From Tribonema minus (taxonomy: Eukaryota > Sar > Xanthophyceae > Tribonematales > Tribonemataceae): a stretch of 64,000 nt of DNA. The translations under genes and the position numbers were made by a program. The notes beneath the pieces were generated by a model that did not search any database, was not told the DNA's origin, and was given only the letters and a program-made list of their open reading frames with translations. Below, in pieces: positions 55,488 through 64,000 of this stretch. The DNA lies in the NCBI GenBank assembly GCA_017506865.1, contig JAFCMP010000018.1:372001-436000 (forward strand), given 5' to 3'. Positions within the stretch are counted from its first letter, which is position 1, and each line of letters begins with the position of its first letter.

Positions 55488-56706
55488 CATTTGTTTGGCC
55501 TTCTTATTGTAATGGCTTTGGTTTCATTCAATGGAGTTCGGAAGAAGAGGAGCTGAGCATTATGGCAGCTTTTGAGGTACTTTGTTCCGGTCGCATTTAC
55601 GTGCCAAACAGCTGCCCTCTTGTCAGGGCTCTGTGTGTCACGAAATTGTAATTACACATGCCAAGAATCACCCTGCTCTGCCAGCAAAAGGGCAGGTTTG
55701 TGCTGCAAGAATCGTCTGGAAGCAGCAGCGTTCGATTGCATCAACCACCTGGTGTGGCGACAGCATCCATGCATGATTGAAGTGATCCACGGGCAGAATA
55801 AAGGGGCATCAAGCACACAGTATCAGTCACTGCAGGGGCAGCAGACTTCACAAGCAAGGCACGCAGGCTGCGTACGCCAACAGCTAACGCGCAATCTCCT
55901 ACAAACAGCAGCATCAAAAGGTGTCGCAGCATTCAGAAAAGCGTCACGTTACTTATCGACTGTTCTTTGCATGGCACTTCTAAAAGCCGTTTTCAGATGC
56001 GAGCAGCAGCTCGGGTGTTGGCGGCTTGAGCGCAACCTACATGCTGACTGTGGTGTTCATGGTACACGCCTGATGAGGCTCAGCGCCGTAGTCCAACTAT
56101 ATACTTCAACAGGTTTATAACTCACTTGTGAAAATGGATGTACCCATTGAGTTGAACATCAAATGCGCCTTTTCTTTTAAAAAAGCCACCCTTGCTCTAC
56201 CCGGCGCAGCCTCTGCGCAACTCTGTAAAAAGCAACCAGTCCCGTCCTCCTCCCCTCTGCGCACACTGCTGCAGTTCTGCTCTACGCTCCGCCTTGCCAC
56301 GTAGAGAAATGAAACAAATCAATCTTTCGACACCCCTTCTCTGCCCCCCTCTGCGCAGACTGCTGCAACTCTGCTCTATGCTCTGCCTTGCAGAGAAGAG
56401 AAATGAAAGAAACCCTTCGACACCCTGCCTGCCCCCCTCTGCGCAGCTCCGCTCTACGCTCCGCCTTGCCGCGATGAGACATGAAACAAGACAACCCTGC
56501 CTTACACCCTGTTCAGCTGTGTGCAGACTCAGCCAGCTTCACCCAAAACCGTTTCAAACCTGCAAGCTGCGGCGTTGCGCCCGTCAGTAGCGCTCGAAAC
56601 AGTACAACCCTCTGTCACCGCTGCCCTGAATGCGTGCCGACTCAGCCGCCCGAAATACAATCCAGGCCTGCAGCCCCCGCCGCGTCGTTGCGCCCGTCAG
56701 CAGCGC
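55488..56706. other. Intergenic region with tandem units
   Basis: Between the convergent SCCPDH and paralogue B genes. A long plus-strand frame here (55572-56120) lacks an ATG. Three units of about 105 bp (CCCCTCTGCGCAGACTGCTG, CTCTGCTCTACGCTCCGCCTTG) lie at 56230-56490. A 124-bp tandem pair (56535-56720, GTTGCGCCCGTCAG) overlaps the end of paralogue B. Confidence 0.6.
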
Positions 56707-59055
56707 TCAACAACCACTTCTCACAGCGACAAACAGCAGAATTTGCCGACGGCGGGGGCACTGGCAGCGTGGCGACCTGCGTGACCGTTTCCGGCGCGCT
56801 GTACGCCTCCGGCGGCAGCTGCGGCACGCCGTCGCAAAGTCGTAGTCTGCAAACCCGATGATCAGCTGGATGGCGCCGTCGCTGCCGTACGCGAAGCGGC
56901 CGCGCGCGCACACCGCCTTGTTCTCGTAGTTGACGGTCCCGTCAGGGTTCTTGGAGGAGTCTATGAAGGCTCCGTAGAAGCCACCCGCCACGTAGGGGTC
57001 GCAGCTGTGGCAGCGGCGGCGGCGGCAGTGGCGGCGGCGGCAGCAGCAGCGGCGGCAGTGGCGGCGGCGGCGGTGGCAGTGGCGGCGGCGGCAGAGGCGG
57101 CGGCGGCAGAGGTGGCCGCAGCGGCAGCAGCAGCAGCAGCAGCAACGTCGGCGGCGGCGGGGCGGTGACAGCAGCAAGCGGTTGGTTGCCGATCTGGGTA
57201 GGTTCGGATTCGACATAATCATCACACGGTCGTTCGCTGAGGAGGAGTTCACTCGTACGTGCAGCGGCAGCAGCGCAGTAGTGACAGCAGCATCAACAGC
57301 AGCAGTGGCGGCGGACAAGCACCACAAGAAGCTTTCTTTGCCGCAGCGCTATGTTGAAGTTGCAGCACAATGTTGAAGTTGAAGGTACAGGGGTGCTCAG
57401 CTCACAGTGCTGTGCACAGATGCCAGCACGGTGCTTTACGGTGTTACAACGGCTGCCGGTGCCTGGTGGCGAAGCGCGCAAGTCGCAGCAACTGAACCTG
57501 CTGCAATGCGTAGGTGAAAAATGCACACGTGAACAAGTTGTGTAAAAAAGTGCATCAACGCTACGAGAATGTCGTCACGAAGCGATGTGATCATGTACAT
57601 GGCTGGCTGAGTGATGAGGTGACGCTCGCACGTGTTGAAGTAATTACTTCAAGTAAACAGTTATGTCAATTGATGATCTGCGTTGTGCAGTCCATTGTGC
57701 TGCCAGGCCGCACAGCATACAAGCAGCGAGTGTGCATACAATGCTTTCTCTATCAGACCAGCTATCTGGTACTCTGCTCCAGCTGTGTGCCTAGTCTTGC
57801 TGGGTGGTGCCAAGCAAGGAGAGCTACACATGCTGCCGCCTCTCCCAGACTCTTTGCAACACACTCCACACTCTTTGAGGCCTGTTCCCCGTACATGTGC
57901 TGCACAAATTGACGTTGGTGCGCATGTTTTAGAGATGCCAGCGCCACTGACAATTACGGTCTCCCTGACAGGGTCACGTGAGCAGCTCGCACTGCACAGC
58001 TCTTGTGCATGTAGGCCCGCTAATCTCGCCACCTTATCAATGACAATCCCAAGAGGCTGAGCAACTGATGCAGCTCAGCAGTGATCAGTGAATCAATATG
58101 ACACATGCCCTAGGGTTAGGGTTGGACTACTGATCACGTTTATGAATAAACTCTGGTCTGAAGCACTGATCATCACCACTCACAGGCTGTAGAGGTAGTA
58201 CCATGTATGTAGTACCCTGTATACTATGCTGCTGCGTTGACGCAAGCTTTTCGATTGCATAGGCAACCCGGCCTCCCTTGGGCCTTTATAAATACAAGTC
58301 CATGCGTACCCTGTATTGCACAGGCCCGACCCGACTCACTCACTCACTCACTCACTCACTCACGTGTTGTACAGGTAGTAACCCGTGGAAGGCAGAGGCC
58401 CGAGCTGAACCGTAAACTGTCCAGCTGTGTTGATAAAGATGACGTCGAAAATGCCGACGGCAGGAGCGGGCGCGCCGGGCTATGACAAGACAGGGGCATG
58501 CCAACAGAGGTGGCGGCTCGGGTCAGCACATATGCTCGGACCATTGGCACAAGCTTGATGCAATGGCGGCTGACGTCAGCAGCAAAAACATAGACGCTCA
58601 ATGGTGTGTCGCATGCTGATGCCAGTTGCAAGCAGGCAGGGACTGAACGAACTAAAATGATGCTGACTTTGCCAACCAAATACCCGCTGGTACACAGCGA
58701 GTTCCGCGAGTGCACCGGTGCCCAGCCAAGCGTGTACGCACTCATGTCTCGGTTTTGCCAAGTTGCTTGAGCTCTTTTAGCGTGAGGTTCAGCTGCATGA
58801 AAGTGCCAGATTAGAGCGTGGGTGACCAGAAGCCCAGAGCGCAGCAGTCTGTAGAAAAAACACACTCATTTACACCATCAGCGTAGAACGGCTGCTGCCC
58901 GCCGCTCTGCTCTGCCTGCTCTCTTTGAAGTAGAGTGTTGATTGAATTTTGCCAGCAAAGCCAGGCTTCCTTACCACAATGGTGGGATCTCCCAGGGAAG
59001 ACCCCGTTGCGGCAGTCACCATGCAGGCGATCGCAGATGCGCTTGCCAATTTCAT
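56707..59055 (-). CDS. Small secreted protein, paralogue B
   Basis: Three exons: 59055-58975 (MKLASASAIACMVTAATG signal peptide, donor GTAAGG), 58479-58364 (acceptor TCATAG, donor GTGAGT) and 57004-56707. They total 495 nt (164 residues), in phase. The core reads GIFDVIFINTAGQFTVQLGP, STGYYLYNT, CDPYVAGGFYGAFID, NPDGTVNYENKAVCARG, YGSDGAI and FADYDF. I recognise no family; it looks like a small beta-rich extracellular domain with two Cys. The middle exon has exactly the same length (116 nt) and phase as that of paralogue A at 62.07-63.45 kb. After FADYDF the two diverge: relative to A, this copy lacks one base, so it ends in an Arg/Cys-rich tail instead of CAQLPSEA. That may mean a decayed C-terminus. 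The exon 3 acceptor is preceded by a long CTG/CCG repeat on the sense strand. Whether exon 1 joins directly to exon 2 is inferred from phase only. Confidence 0.65.
57001..57175 (-). repeat. CTG/CCG trinucleotide tract before paralogue B exon 3
   Basis: A long imperfect CTG/CCG repeat on the sense (minus) strand ends at the exon 3 acceptor CCACAG. It serves as the pyrimidine tract, as in CUL4 intron 7 and SCCPDH introns 3 and 4. Confidence 0.8.
58228..58302 (+). repeat. Dispersed 75-bp repeat, copy 2
   Basis: Matches 545-623. It is followed by a CTCA microsatellite (58334-58362) that ends at the donor of paralogue B exon 2. Confidence 0.7.
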
Positions 59056-60230
59056 GATGCCTGCCGGCACACAGAAAACGAGCAAAAATCACTGCAAGAG
59101 CGAGCACGCGCACAATATTGGGAAGCTCTCTCTGGCTGCTCGGTGTACACACTGCTGCATTCGCGCATGTTGTACATGTACGTGAACCACCCCCTATCGC
59201 GCTCACCTCGCACGTGCACGCACGCCTGTGGACGAATTGTGTGCGAGCTCTAACACAGGTTGTACATAGCGCGCATGACGGCAAATTGGACAGGGCAACT
59301 GACTGGCTGCTGGAACAGCCTGCCGGCTGCAAGGCGGCAGAACCTCGGTCGGAGATGATGGTGCGAGAACTGAGGGCCGGTGATGATGATATGCCGTTGC
59401 AATTGCCAGGGCAACGTGCACTCGCACCCACTGCTCGCAACCCAGAAGCTTCTGTCATGATTTGCTTAGAGCCGCGGCCCGTGAGCGCGGCCCGTGACTG
59501 TGTTCGGTTTTGTCACCACTAGCATGGTCACCATGGTCAGAGCACACACTCGACCTGCGCAATTCCTCCTCAGTTGAGCTTTTGCCGATGCAATGTGAGG
59601 CACATTGTCAAGTCAGAAAGCTGAGAGTTATACAGCGAGCGCTTTGTGTCATCTGTCGCAGTGCCAGCAGATGGAATACTACACATCACACTGCATTGCA
59701 CTGTGCTGCGCGCGTTGAGACGCACCCACCGCGCCGGGTTCGGAAAGCACATTGAAACAACAAAAACCGAGACCAAAAAATCTGTGATGCATCGCTAATT
59801 TGGTGTAAACAAATCAAACAGTAGCTGCTCAGCATCCCCCAAGCAGCCCGTTGCACTGCTATGGCGGTCATGGCCAAACGTACATACCCCCAGAAAGATC
59901 CCCCCCCCCCCCCCCCCCCCCTGCCCCCCACTCTGCTCTGTCTGAAGTGCAGCTGCGCACTCCGCCCGCCATGAGACAGGAAACTAGATTTCTGCAACGC
60001 CCATGGGCACCTGCTGCCTCGCCTGTCTGCTCCAAACGTCAAAGACGCGCACGACGTGAATAAGGGCTTGAACTTCAAGAAGTTCTGTCACACTTGACTA
60101 CATATTCGCTACAGACCGCAGAACTGCTCAGTGGGGGCGCCGACCAGTGTAGCGATCCTGATACCAGCTCTGCAGACCGCAGAACTGGTCAAATGGGGCA
60201 TCGACCAGTGTAACAATCCTGGTACTATAT
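59056..60230. other. Region upstream of paralogue B
   Basis: Mostly unassigned. It holds the putative promoter of paralogue B just above 59055 and a C run at 59900-59922. Two diverged tandem copies (60112-60166, 60170-60230) match the region after the stop of paralogue A (61989-62050) on the minus strand. Confidence 0.5.
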
Positions 60231-61988
60231 GTAGGGGAGGATCATCCCGAGATGCCATTTGGCGGCGGCGGCGTTTGAGTGGTTGTCGTTGAGCCGCTTT
60301 CAGACTGTCACACGACATGTAGATTCCGTACAGCAAGCTTCAAGTTGGATGCCATTCATCTGGGCTTTTTCGTGCCCTGAGCGAGAGTTAATGAAAGTAC
60401 ATGTCAGCTGCCCTAGGCCCTACTAGCCTAAGGGCTGCTGCAGCACCTGCAACAGGAGCACCGTCGGCAGGCGGCGCCGCAACCGTGCCGGCTGCGACAG
60501 CGGCAATGGCGGTGGCAGCGGCCAATGCGGCAGGTCCTGCACCAAACACCTGCGGCAGCAGCAACACCACTGGCAGCAGCAGCAACGGCAGGCGGCGCAG
60601 CTGCAGCACCAGCGCACGCAGCAGCGGCAGCCGTCAATGCAGGCGCTGCGCGTTCCACACCAGCAATGCTACAAGGCGCAGCAGCAGCAGAGGTGGCGCG
60701 CCTGCCCCTCATGCGGACGATCGCCACAGCTGCCGCATCCCTACGTGCAGCAACAGGTGACAAGCTGGAACATATACTGCCACCAGCGCTAACGCCACTG
60801 CAGCAGCAACCACCTACGCAGCAGCCGCCGCTACGGCCGACAGCAGGTGGTGGCACTGGTGCGGATGCTGCTTGCGTACTTGACGCCAGTGCTCTGCAGT
60901 TGCAGTGTAGCCTGAAGCGCCCCAATCAGAGTGCGCTTGCAGATGCCGTCGCTACCGAGCTTGCAGATAAGGTGGAGGCGGACCTGCAACAGCTGCCGCA
61001 GGGCACGCAACGCACGCAAGCACTTGCTCGATTCCGGTCGCAGCGCCACATGCACTCGATCGGCATGGCATTCCTCAACGAGCCCATGTACTCCACAACG
61101 GCTTCATTCGATGGCCTATCCTGGCAGCTGGCCGTCAAACGCGCCACCGGAGTAGAGGAGCAGATGGCAGGCTGCAAGCTGTGCGGGAAGTCGCCGGGCG
61201 GCACCCTGCATGCACGGCTGTGTCAAGCGCCACGCGTCAAGGCGCACGACACCATCGTCCACAATAGCGTCAAGAGGGCCACGCAGCGCATCCTGCGGCA
61301 ATACCTCAAAACGGGACTGGTAGACGAGGACTACACGCCGTTTCTGGGGTCCGCCGGGCCGCCGGGGAGTCGCAGGATGGACATCGTGCTGCCTGCTGAC
61401 GCCTTCCCGGTGACCGGCTGCGACGACCCGACACGCCACCTACCGCTCATGGTGGACGTTACCTGCTTCGAGGCACAGGTGGCGTCGCGGGCGGCGAAGA
61501 CTGCAGCAGACCCCGAGCGATGCTGCCGCGACCAAGAGGCCGCCAAGACTACCCACTATTCTGGTCATTATGATCAGAATTGCTACAAACTTGCCACTTT
61601 GGCAATAGGGTCATTTGGCAGCATCGGGGAGCAGGGGCGGAAGCTGCTGGAGGCTGTGGCGACGGAGTATGCCAGCAGGATGTCAGTGCCCGGAGGAGCG
61701 CGCCCTAAAGCTCTCAAGGGCATCGCTTACGCTCGGCACTGTCGGCAGCGCTCCACATGGCGTACTCTGGCCGTGTCATGACACACATGGCAGAATCCAG
61801 GGGGGGGGGCACATGGAGGAGGACGTAGGGGAGGACCCCGAGATGCCATTTGGCGGCGGCGGCGTTTGAGTGGTTGTCGTTGCGACACTTTCAGACTGTC
61901 ATACGACATGTAGATTCCTTACAGCTAGATGCCAATCATCTGGGCTTTTTCGCGCCCTGAGCGAGAATTAATAAAAAGTACATGTCAG
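60231..61988 (+). mobile_element. 5'-truncated non-LTR retrotransposon copy with direct repeat ends
   Basis: The element body (about 60408-61988) ends in a 3' untranslated tail at 61825-61988 that finishes AAAAAGTACATGTCAG. The same tail, about 170 bp and slightly diverged, lies immediately upstream at 60231-60407, also ending AAAGTACATGTCAG. Either two truncated copies are joined head to tail, or the element has terminal direct repeats. It sits on the plus strand between the two minus-strand paralogous genes. The sequences flanking it on both sides (60112-60230 and 61989-62050) are diverged copies of each other and of the region after the stop codon of paralogue A. The insertion therefore landed inside an existing tandem array. 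Confidence 0.7.
60525..61781 (+). CDS. C-terminal region of a non-LTR retrotransposon ORF (zinc finger plus restriction-like endonuclease)
   Basis: A 418-residue open frame. The first 115 residues are Ala/Gln/Pro-rich. Then come a CKLCGKSPGGTLHARLC knuckle (Cys217, Cys220, His229, Cys233), a basic helix with His/Ile, and an RRMDIVLP...LMVDVT...KTTHY series. The last fits the D...D...K layout of the restriction-like endonuclease that follows reverse transcriptase in R2/CRE-type elements (Asp286, Asp311, Lys341). The closing IGSFGSIGEQGRKLLEAV matches the helix typical of that region. The reverse transcriptase itself is absent, so the copy is 5'-truncated, although this part is intact. A second frame (60401-60760) begins with an ATG inside the flanking repeat and covers the same Ala-rich region in another phase. 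It may be the real upstream continuation, joined by a frameshift. Confidence 0.65.
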   Translation: MRQVLHQTPAAAATPLAAAATAGGAAAAPAHAAAAAVNAGAARSTPAMLQGAAAAEVARLPLMRTIATAAASLRAATGDKLEHILPPALTPLQQQPPTQQPPLRPTAGGGTGADAACVLDASALQLQCSLKRPNQSALADAVATELADKVEADLQQLPQGTQRTQALARFRSQRHMHSIGMAFLNEPMYSTTASFDGLSWQLAVKRATGVEEQMAGCKLCGKSPGGTLHARLCQAPRVKAHDTIVHNSVKRATQRILRQYLKTGLVDEDYTPFLGSAGPPGSRRMDIVLPADAFPVTGCDDPTRHLPLMVDVTCFEAQVASRAAKTAADPERCCRDQEAAKTTHYSGHYDQNCYKLATLAIGSFGSIGEQGRKLLEAVATEYASRMSVPGGARPKALKGIAYARHCRQRSTWRTLAVS

Positions 61989-62065
61989 TTCTACAGGCCG
62001 TAGAACAGGTCAGCAGGGGCGTCCGCCAGCGCAGCGATCCTCGTGTCCGTGACTGGCGCGCTGTA

Positions 62066-63454
62066 CTACGCCTCGGACGGCAGCTGCGCGCACGTCATAG
62101 AGAAGTCGTAGTCGGCGAACCCGACACTGCGCGCGAGCGCGCCGTCGCTGCCGTAGGAGAAGTAGCCGCGCGCGCACACCGCCTTGTTCTCGTAGTTGAC
62201 GCTGCCGTCGGGGTTCTTGGAGGTGTCGATGAAGGCTGCGTAGAAGCCGCCGGTGACGTACGGGTCGCACCTGCGACGGCGGCAGAGATGGCATTGGTCA
62301 TCGTTTTCTGAGTGCGGCCAAGAGTCGTACGGGTACCGAGACGCATTGTATCGACAACACCTGGGCGCACACCTAATATGGCTGGTTGTGTGCGCCCATG
62401 TGTTGTCGATACAATGCATATCGGTACCTGTACGACAGCACTGTACTGAGAGCTTGGGGGCTAGTATGTATCATTACAATGAGTCAAAAGATCGTAGAGC
62501 TCTTGGTGACAAGGGGGTGGTAAGCCGCAAGTGCCTTCCACCAATAACCGTGGTCGCCGCTGCTGCAGCCATTGGCCACAAGTCAGTCATATGATCAGGT
62601 GGCTCGTGATGCACACGGGCTTGTGAAACCTTTGGGTCAGGGTTAGGGTTAGCTCTGGTGCTGTGGTGTGTGCCCCAATAGGGAATGGGGGGGGGTCGCA
62701 TCAACTGTATTTGCTGCAAGCCAGACGATGAGTGTTGAAATGCTCAAACTGCTGCATGTAGTTGCTTCATAAGAATGCAGTACAAGCGGCTGAAAGGAGC
62801 GTTTACAGACGTGAATTTAACTACCAAAGCGCTCACAACATTTGGTGACCCTCAATAAATGCACGCTCGCCTACTCACCGTGTATCATCAGTGCTGCCAG
62901 GCTGCGCAATGCAACATACACGTAGTGAGGCTTCGAATGCGCATAGCAAGTGACTGTGGTGCCGCAAGTTGACATGCTGCATTCATGCACAACAGCACAG
63001 CGCGTTTCGCAAACATGGCCCCTGTTGCTGCTGCTTGCAGTCTGAATTAGGTATGGCCAATGATACTTGCCTGACTCAGCACCACTTGTGACAGTGAACT
63101 TTGTCAACCCGTGCACACATGTCACTGCTGCTCGCATTCTGAACTCTCATATGCCCAATCACATTCGCCTGTGATCGGCAAAGCTTATTATCGGCAAAGC
63201 GTGACCAAGGATTGCTCGCATTTTGAACTCCTAGACTTCAAAGTATGCACAATCACACTCACTTATGATTGGCAATGCGCGACCAATCGCTTATGATAGG
63301 CAAAGCGCGACCATCATCTGCCGAGCAGCGCCACTCACGTGTGGTACAGGTAGAACCCGTTGGAAGTGGAGGGGCCGAACTGAAACACAAAGTCGCCAGC
63401 CGTGTTTATCACCCCAACATCAAAGATGCCAACACCGAGGGTAGGCGCACCAAG
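62066..63454 (-). CDS. Small secreted protein, paralogue A, 5' exon not found
   Basis: Two exons join in phase: 63454-63339 (acceptor TTGCAG, donor GTGAGT) and 62270-62066 (acceptor CGCAG, stop TAG). The product reads LGAPTLGVGIFDVGVINTAG, FVFQFGPSTSNGFYLYHT, CDPYVTGGFYAAFIDTSKN, NYENKAVCARGYFSYGSDGA, GFADYDFSMTCAQLPSEA. It is about 75% similar by eye to paralogue B, with identical exon phases. The signal-peptide exon should lie above 63454 or beyond the window; short ATG frames near 63.9 kb are unconvincing. The TAG stop coincides with an extra GTA triplet absent from paralogue B; without it the frame would stay open for about 24 more codons. The intron contains a foldback element (62324-62436) and a reverse copy of the introner-like repeat (62476-62592). 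Confidence 0.65.
62324..62436. mobile_element. Foldback (MITE-like) element, copy 2
   Basis: The arm at 62324-62372 (GTCGTACGGGTACCGAGACG, then TTGTATCGACAACACC, then GGGCGCACAC) is the near-perfect reverse complement of 62388-62436, with a 15-bp loop. It sits in the intron of paralogue A. No coding capacity. Confidence 0.88.
62476..62592 (-). mobile_element. Introner-like dispersed element, reverse copy in paralogue A intron
   Basis: GAGTCAAAAGATCGTAGAGC through GTGGTCGCCGCTGCTGCAGC to GGCCACAAGTCA. The host gene is on the minus strand, so here the element is in sense orientation with the gene. Confidence 0.8.
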
Positions 63455-64000
63455 CTGCAAGCACGCGTGGAGAAGGAATGGCTCGGTCACATCGATGGTG
63501 GCATTGATTAAGAAAAAGTTACACTCAACGCCGATGCTTTCTCTCAACGCTGACACGCGTGCGCGGTGATTGGGAGCTGAGCCGTGCAATGATGCAGCGC
63601 ACATGCACAACTTCGTGAACTCAAGTGCCGCAGCAGTCTGTTGTGAGGCCGAGCCACTTGCATATGCAGCGCGCTCTGACCTGCAACAGCTCCTGTGCAT
63701 CTGACCACCTGCCACAAAGCTGGAAGCGAGGTTCTGAATGGGCACTGAAAAGTGTTCAAATCTGTGGGTGATTGCGGCCGCAACAGCGCCACATGCAAGG
63801 CGGCACTAAGCGTTATAGATCGACTCTGCTTTGGACGCTTCCAGGATAGTCAGCAAGGACATAGTAAGTACCCAGGAAGAAGACAGTTTCACCTCACGTG
63901 CGGCAGAGGTGGCTTCGTGGCCCGCCTTCATCACCTTGCAGCAAGCACCAGGGCAGGAAACCATGACAGCAACACACGATCAACGCACACATGTATCTAT
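63455..64000. other. Upstream of paralogue A, right edge
   Basis: The missing signal-peptide exon is expected here or beyond the edge. Minus-strand ATGs near 63.9 kb lead to short frames with GTGATG or GTGAGG donors, but none resembles the first exon of paralogue B. Confidence 0.4.

Noticed and set aside
55572..56120. 182-codon plus-strand frame after SCCPDH
   Set aside because: It has no ATG start, no recognisable motif and unremarkable composition; it lies between convergent genes.
1..64000. tRNA or rRNA genes
   Set aside because: No B-box-like GGTTCGAATCC or rRNA core sequence was noticed by eye; a covariance-model search could still find a divergent one.

Overview
The window is nuclear DNA from a eukaryote, probably a unicellular alga. 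The genes are intron-rich with GT-AG introns. They encode a callose-type (1,3-beta-glucan) synthase, a cullin-4, a PLAC8 protein and a saccharopine-dehydrogenase-like protein, and there is a non-LTR retrotransposon fragment. Vertebrate-type TTAGGG/CCCTAA tracts are scattered throughout. Exons are GC-rich; introns carry long homopolymer C/G and CTG/CCG runs. I cannot fix the lineage (haptophyte, stramenopile or another alga).

Layout. 1-10.7 kb, minus strand: 5' portion of a large glucan synthase gene that runs off the left edge; six exons join in phase. 10.7-15.5 kb: repeats only. 15.5-16.4 kb, minus: last two exons of an integrase-type helix-turn-helix protein. 18.46-32.12 kb, plus: complete CUL4 gene, 11 exons, 774 residues, every junction in phase. 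32.3-33.1 kb, minus: possible secreted protein. 33.66-37.77 kb, plus: new secreted Cys-repeat protein (4 exons, 181 residues). 41.25-42.96 kb, plus: PLAC8-domain protein (3 exons). 43.79-55.49 kb, plus: SCCPDH-family oxidoreductase, 10 exons, 510 residues, all in phase. 56.7-63.5 kb, minus: two tandem paralogues of a small secreted protein, separated by a 5'-truncated retrotransposon on the plus strand.

The striking feature is how the introns are built. Nearly every intron is an array of degenerate tandem copies of the exon-intron junctions that border it. Downstream of an exon lie 1-10 copies of its 3' end with its 5' splice site. Upstream lie 1-9 copies of its 5' end with its 3' splice site. 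I call these 'junction echoes'. They occur in all recognisable multi-exon genes on both strands, often with a spacing near 130-190 bp. Some copies are nearly identical, so the process looks active. Telomeric repeats often abut the truncated exon copies.

The genes do not form an obvious pathway. CUL4 is a ubiquitin-ligase scaffold, the glucan synthase acts at the plasma membrane, and three or four of the others look secreted or membrane-associated. The shared theme is the intron architecture. All exon models were built by eye from reading frame, splice phase and remembered family motifs.
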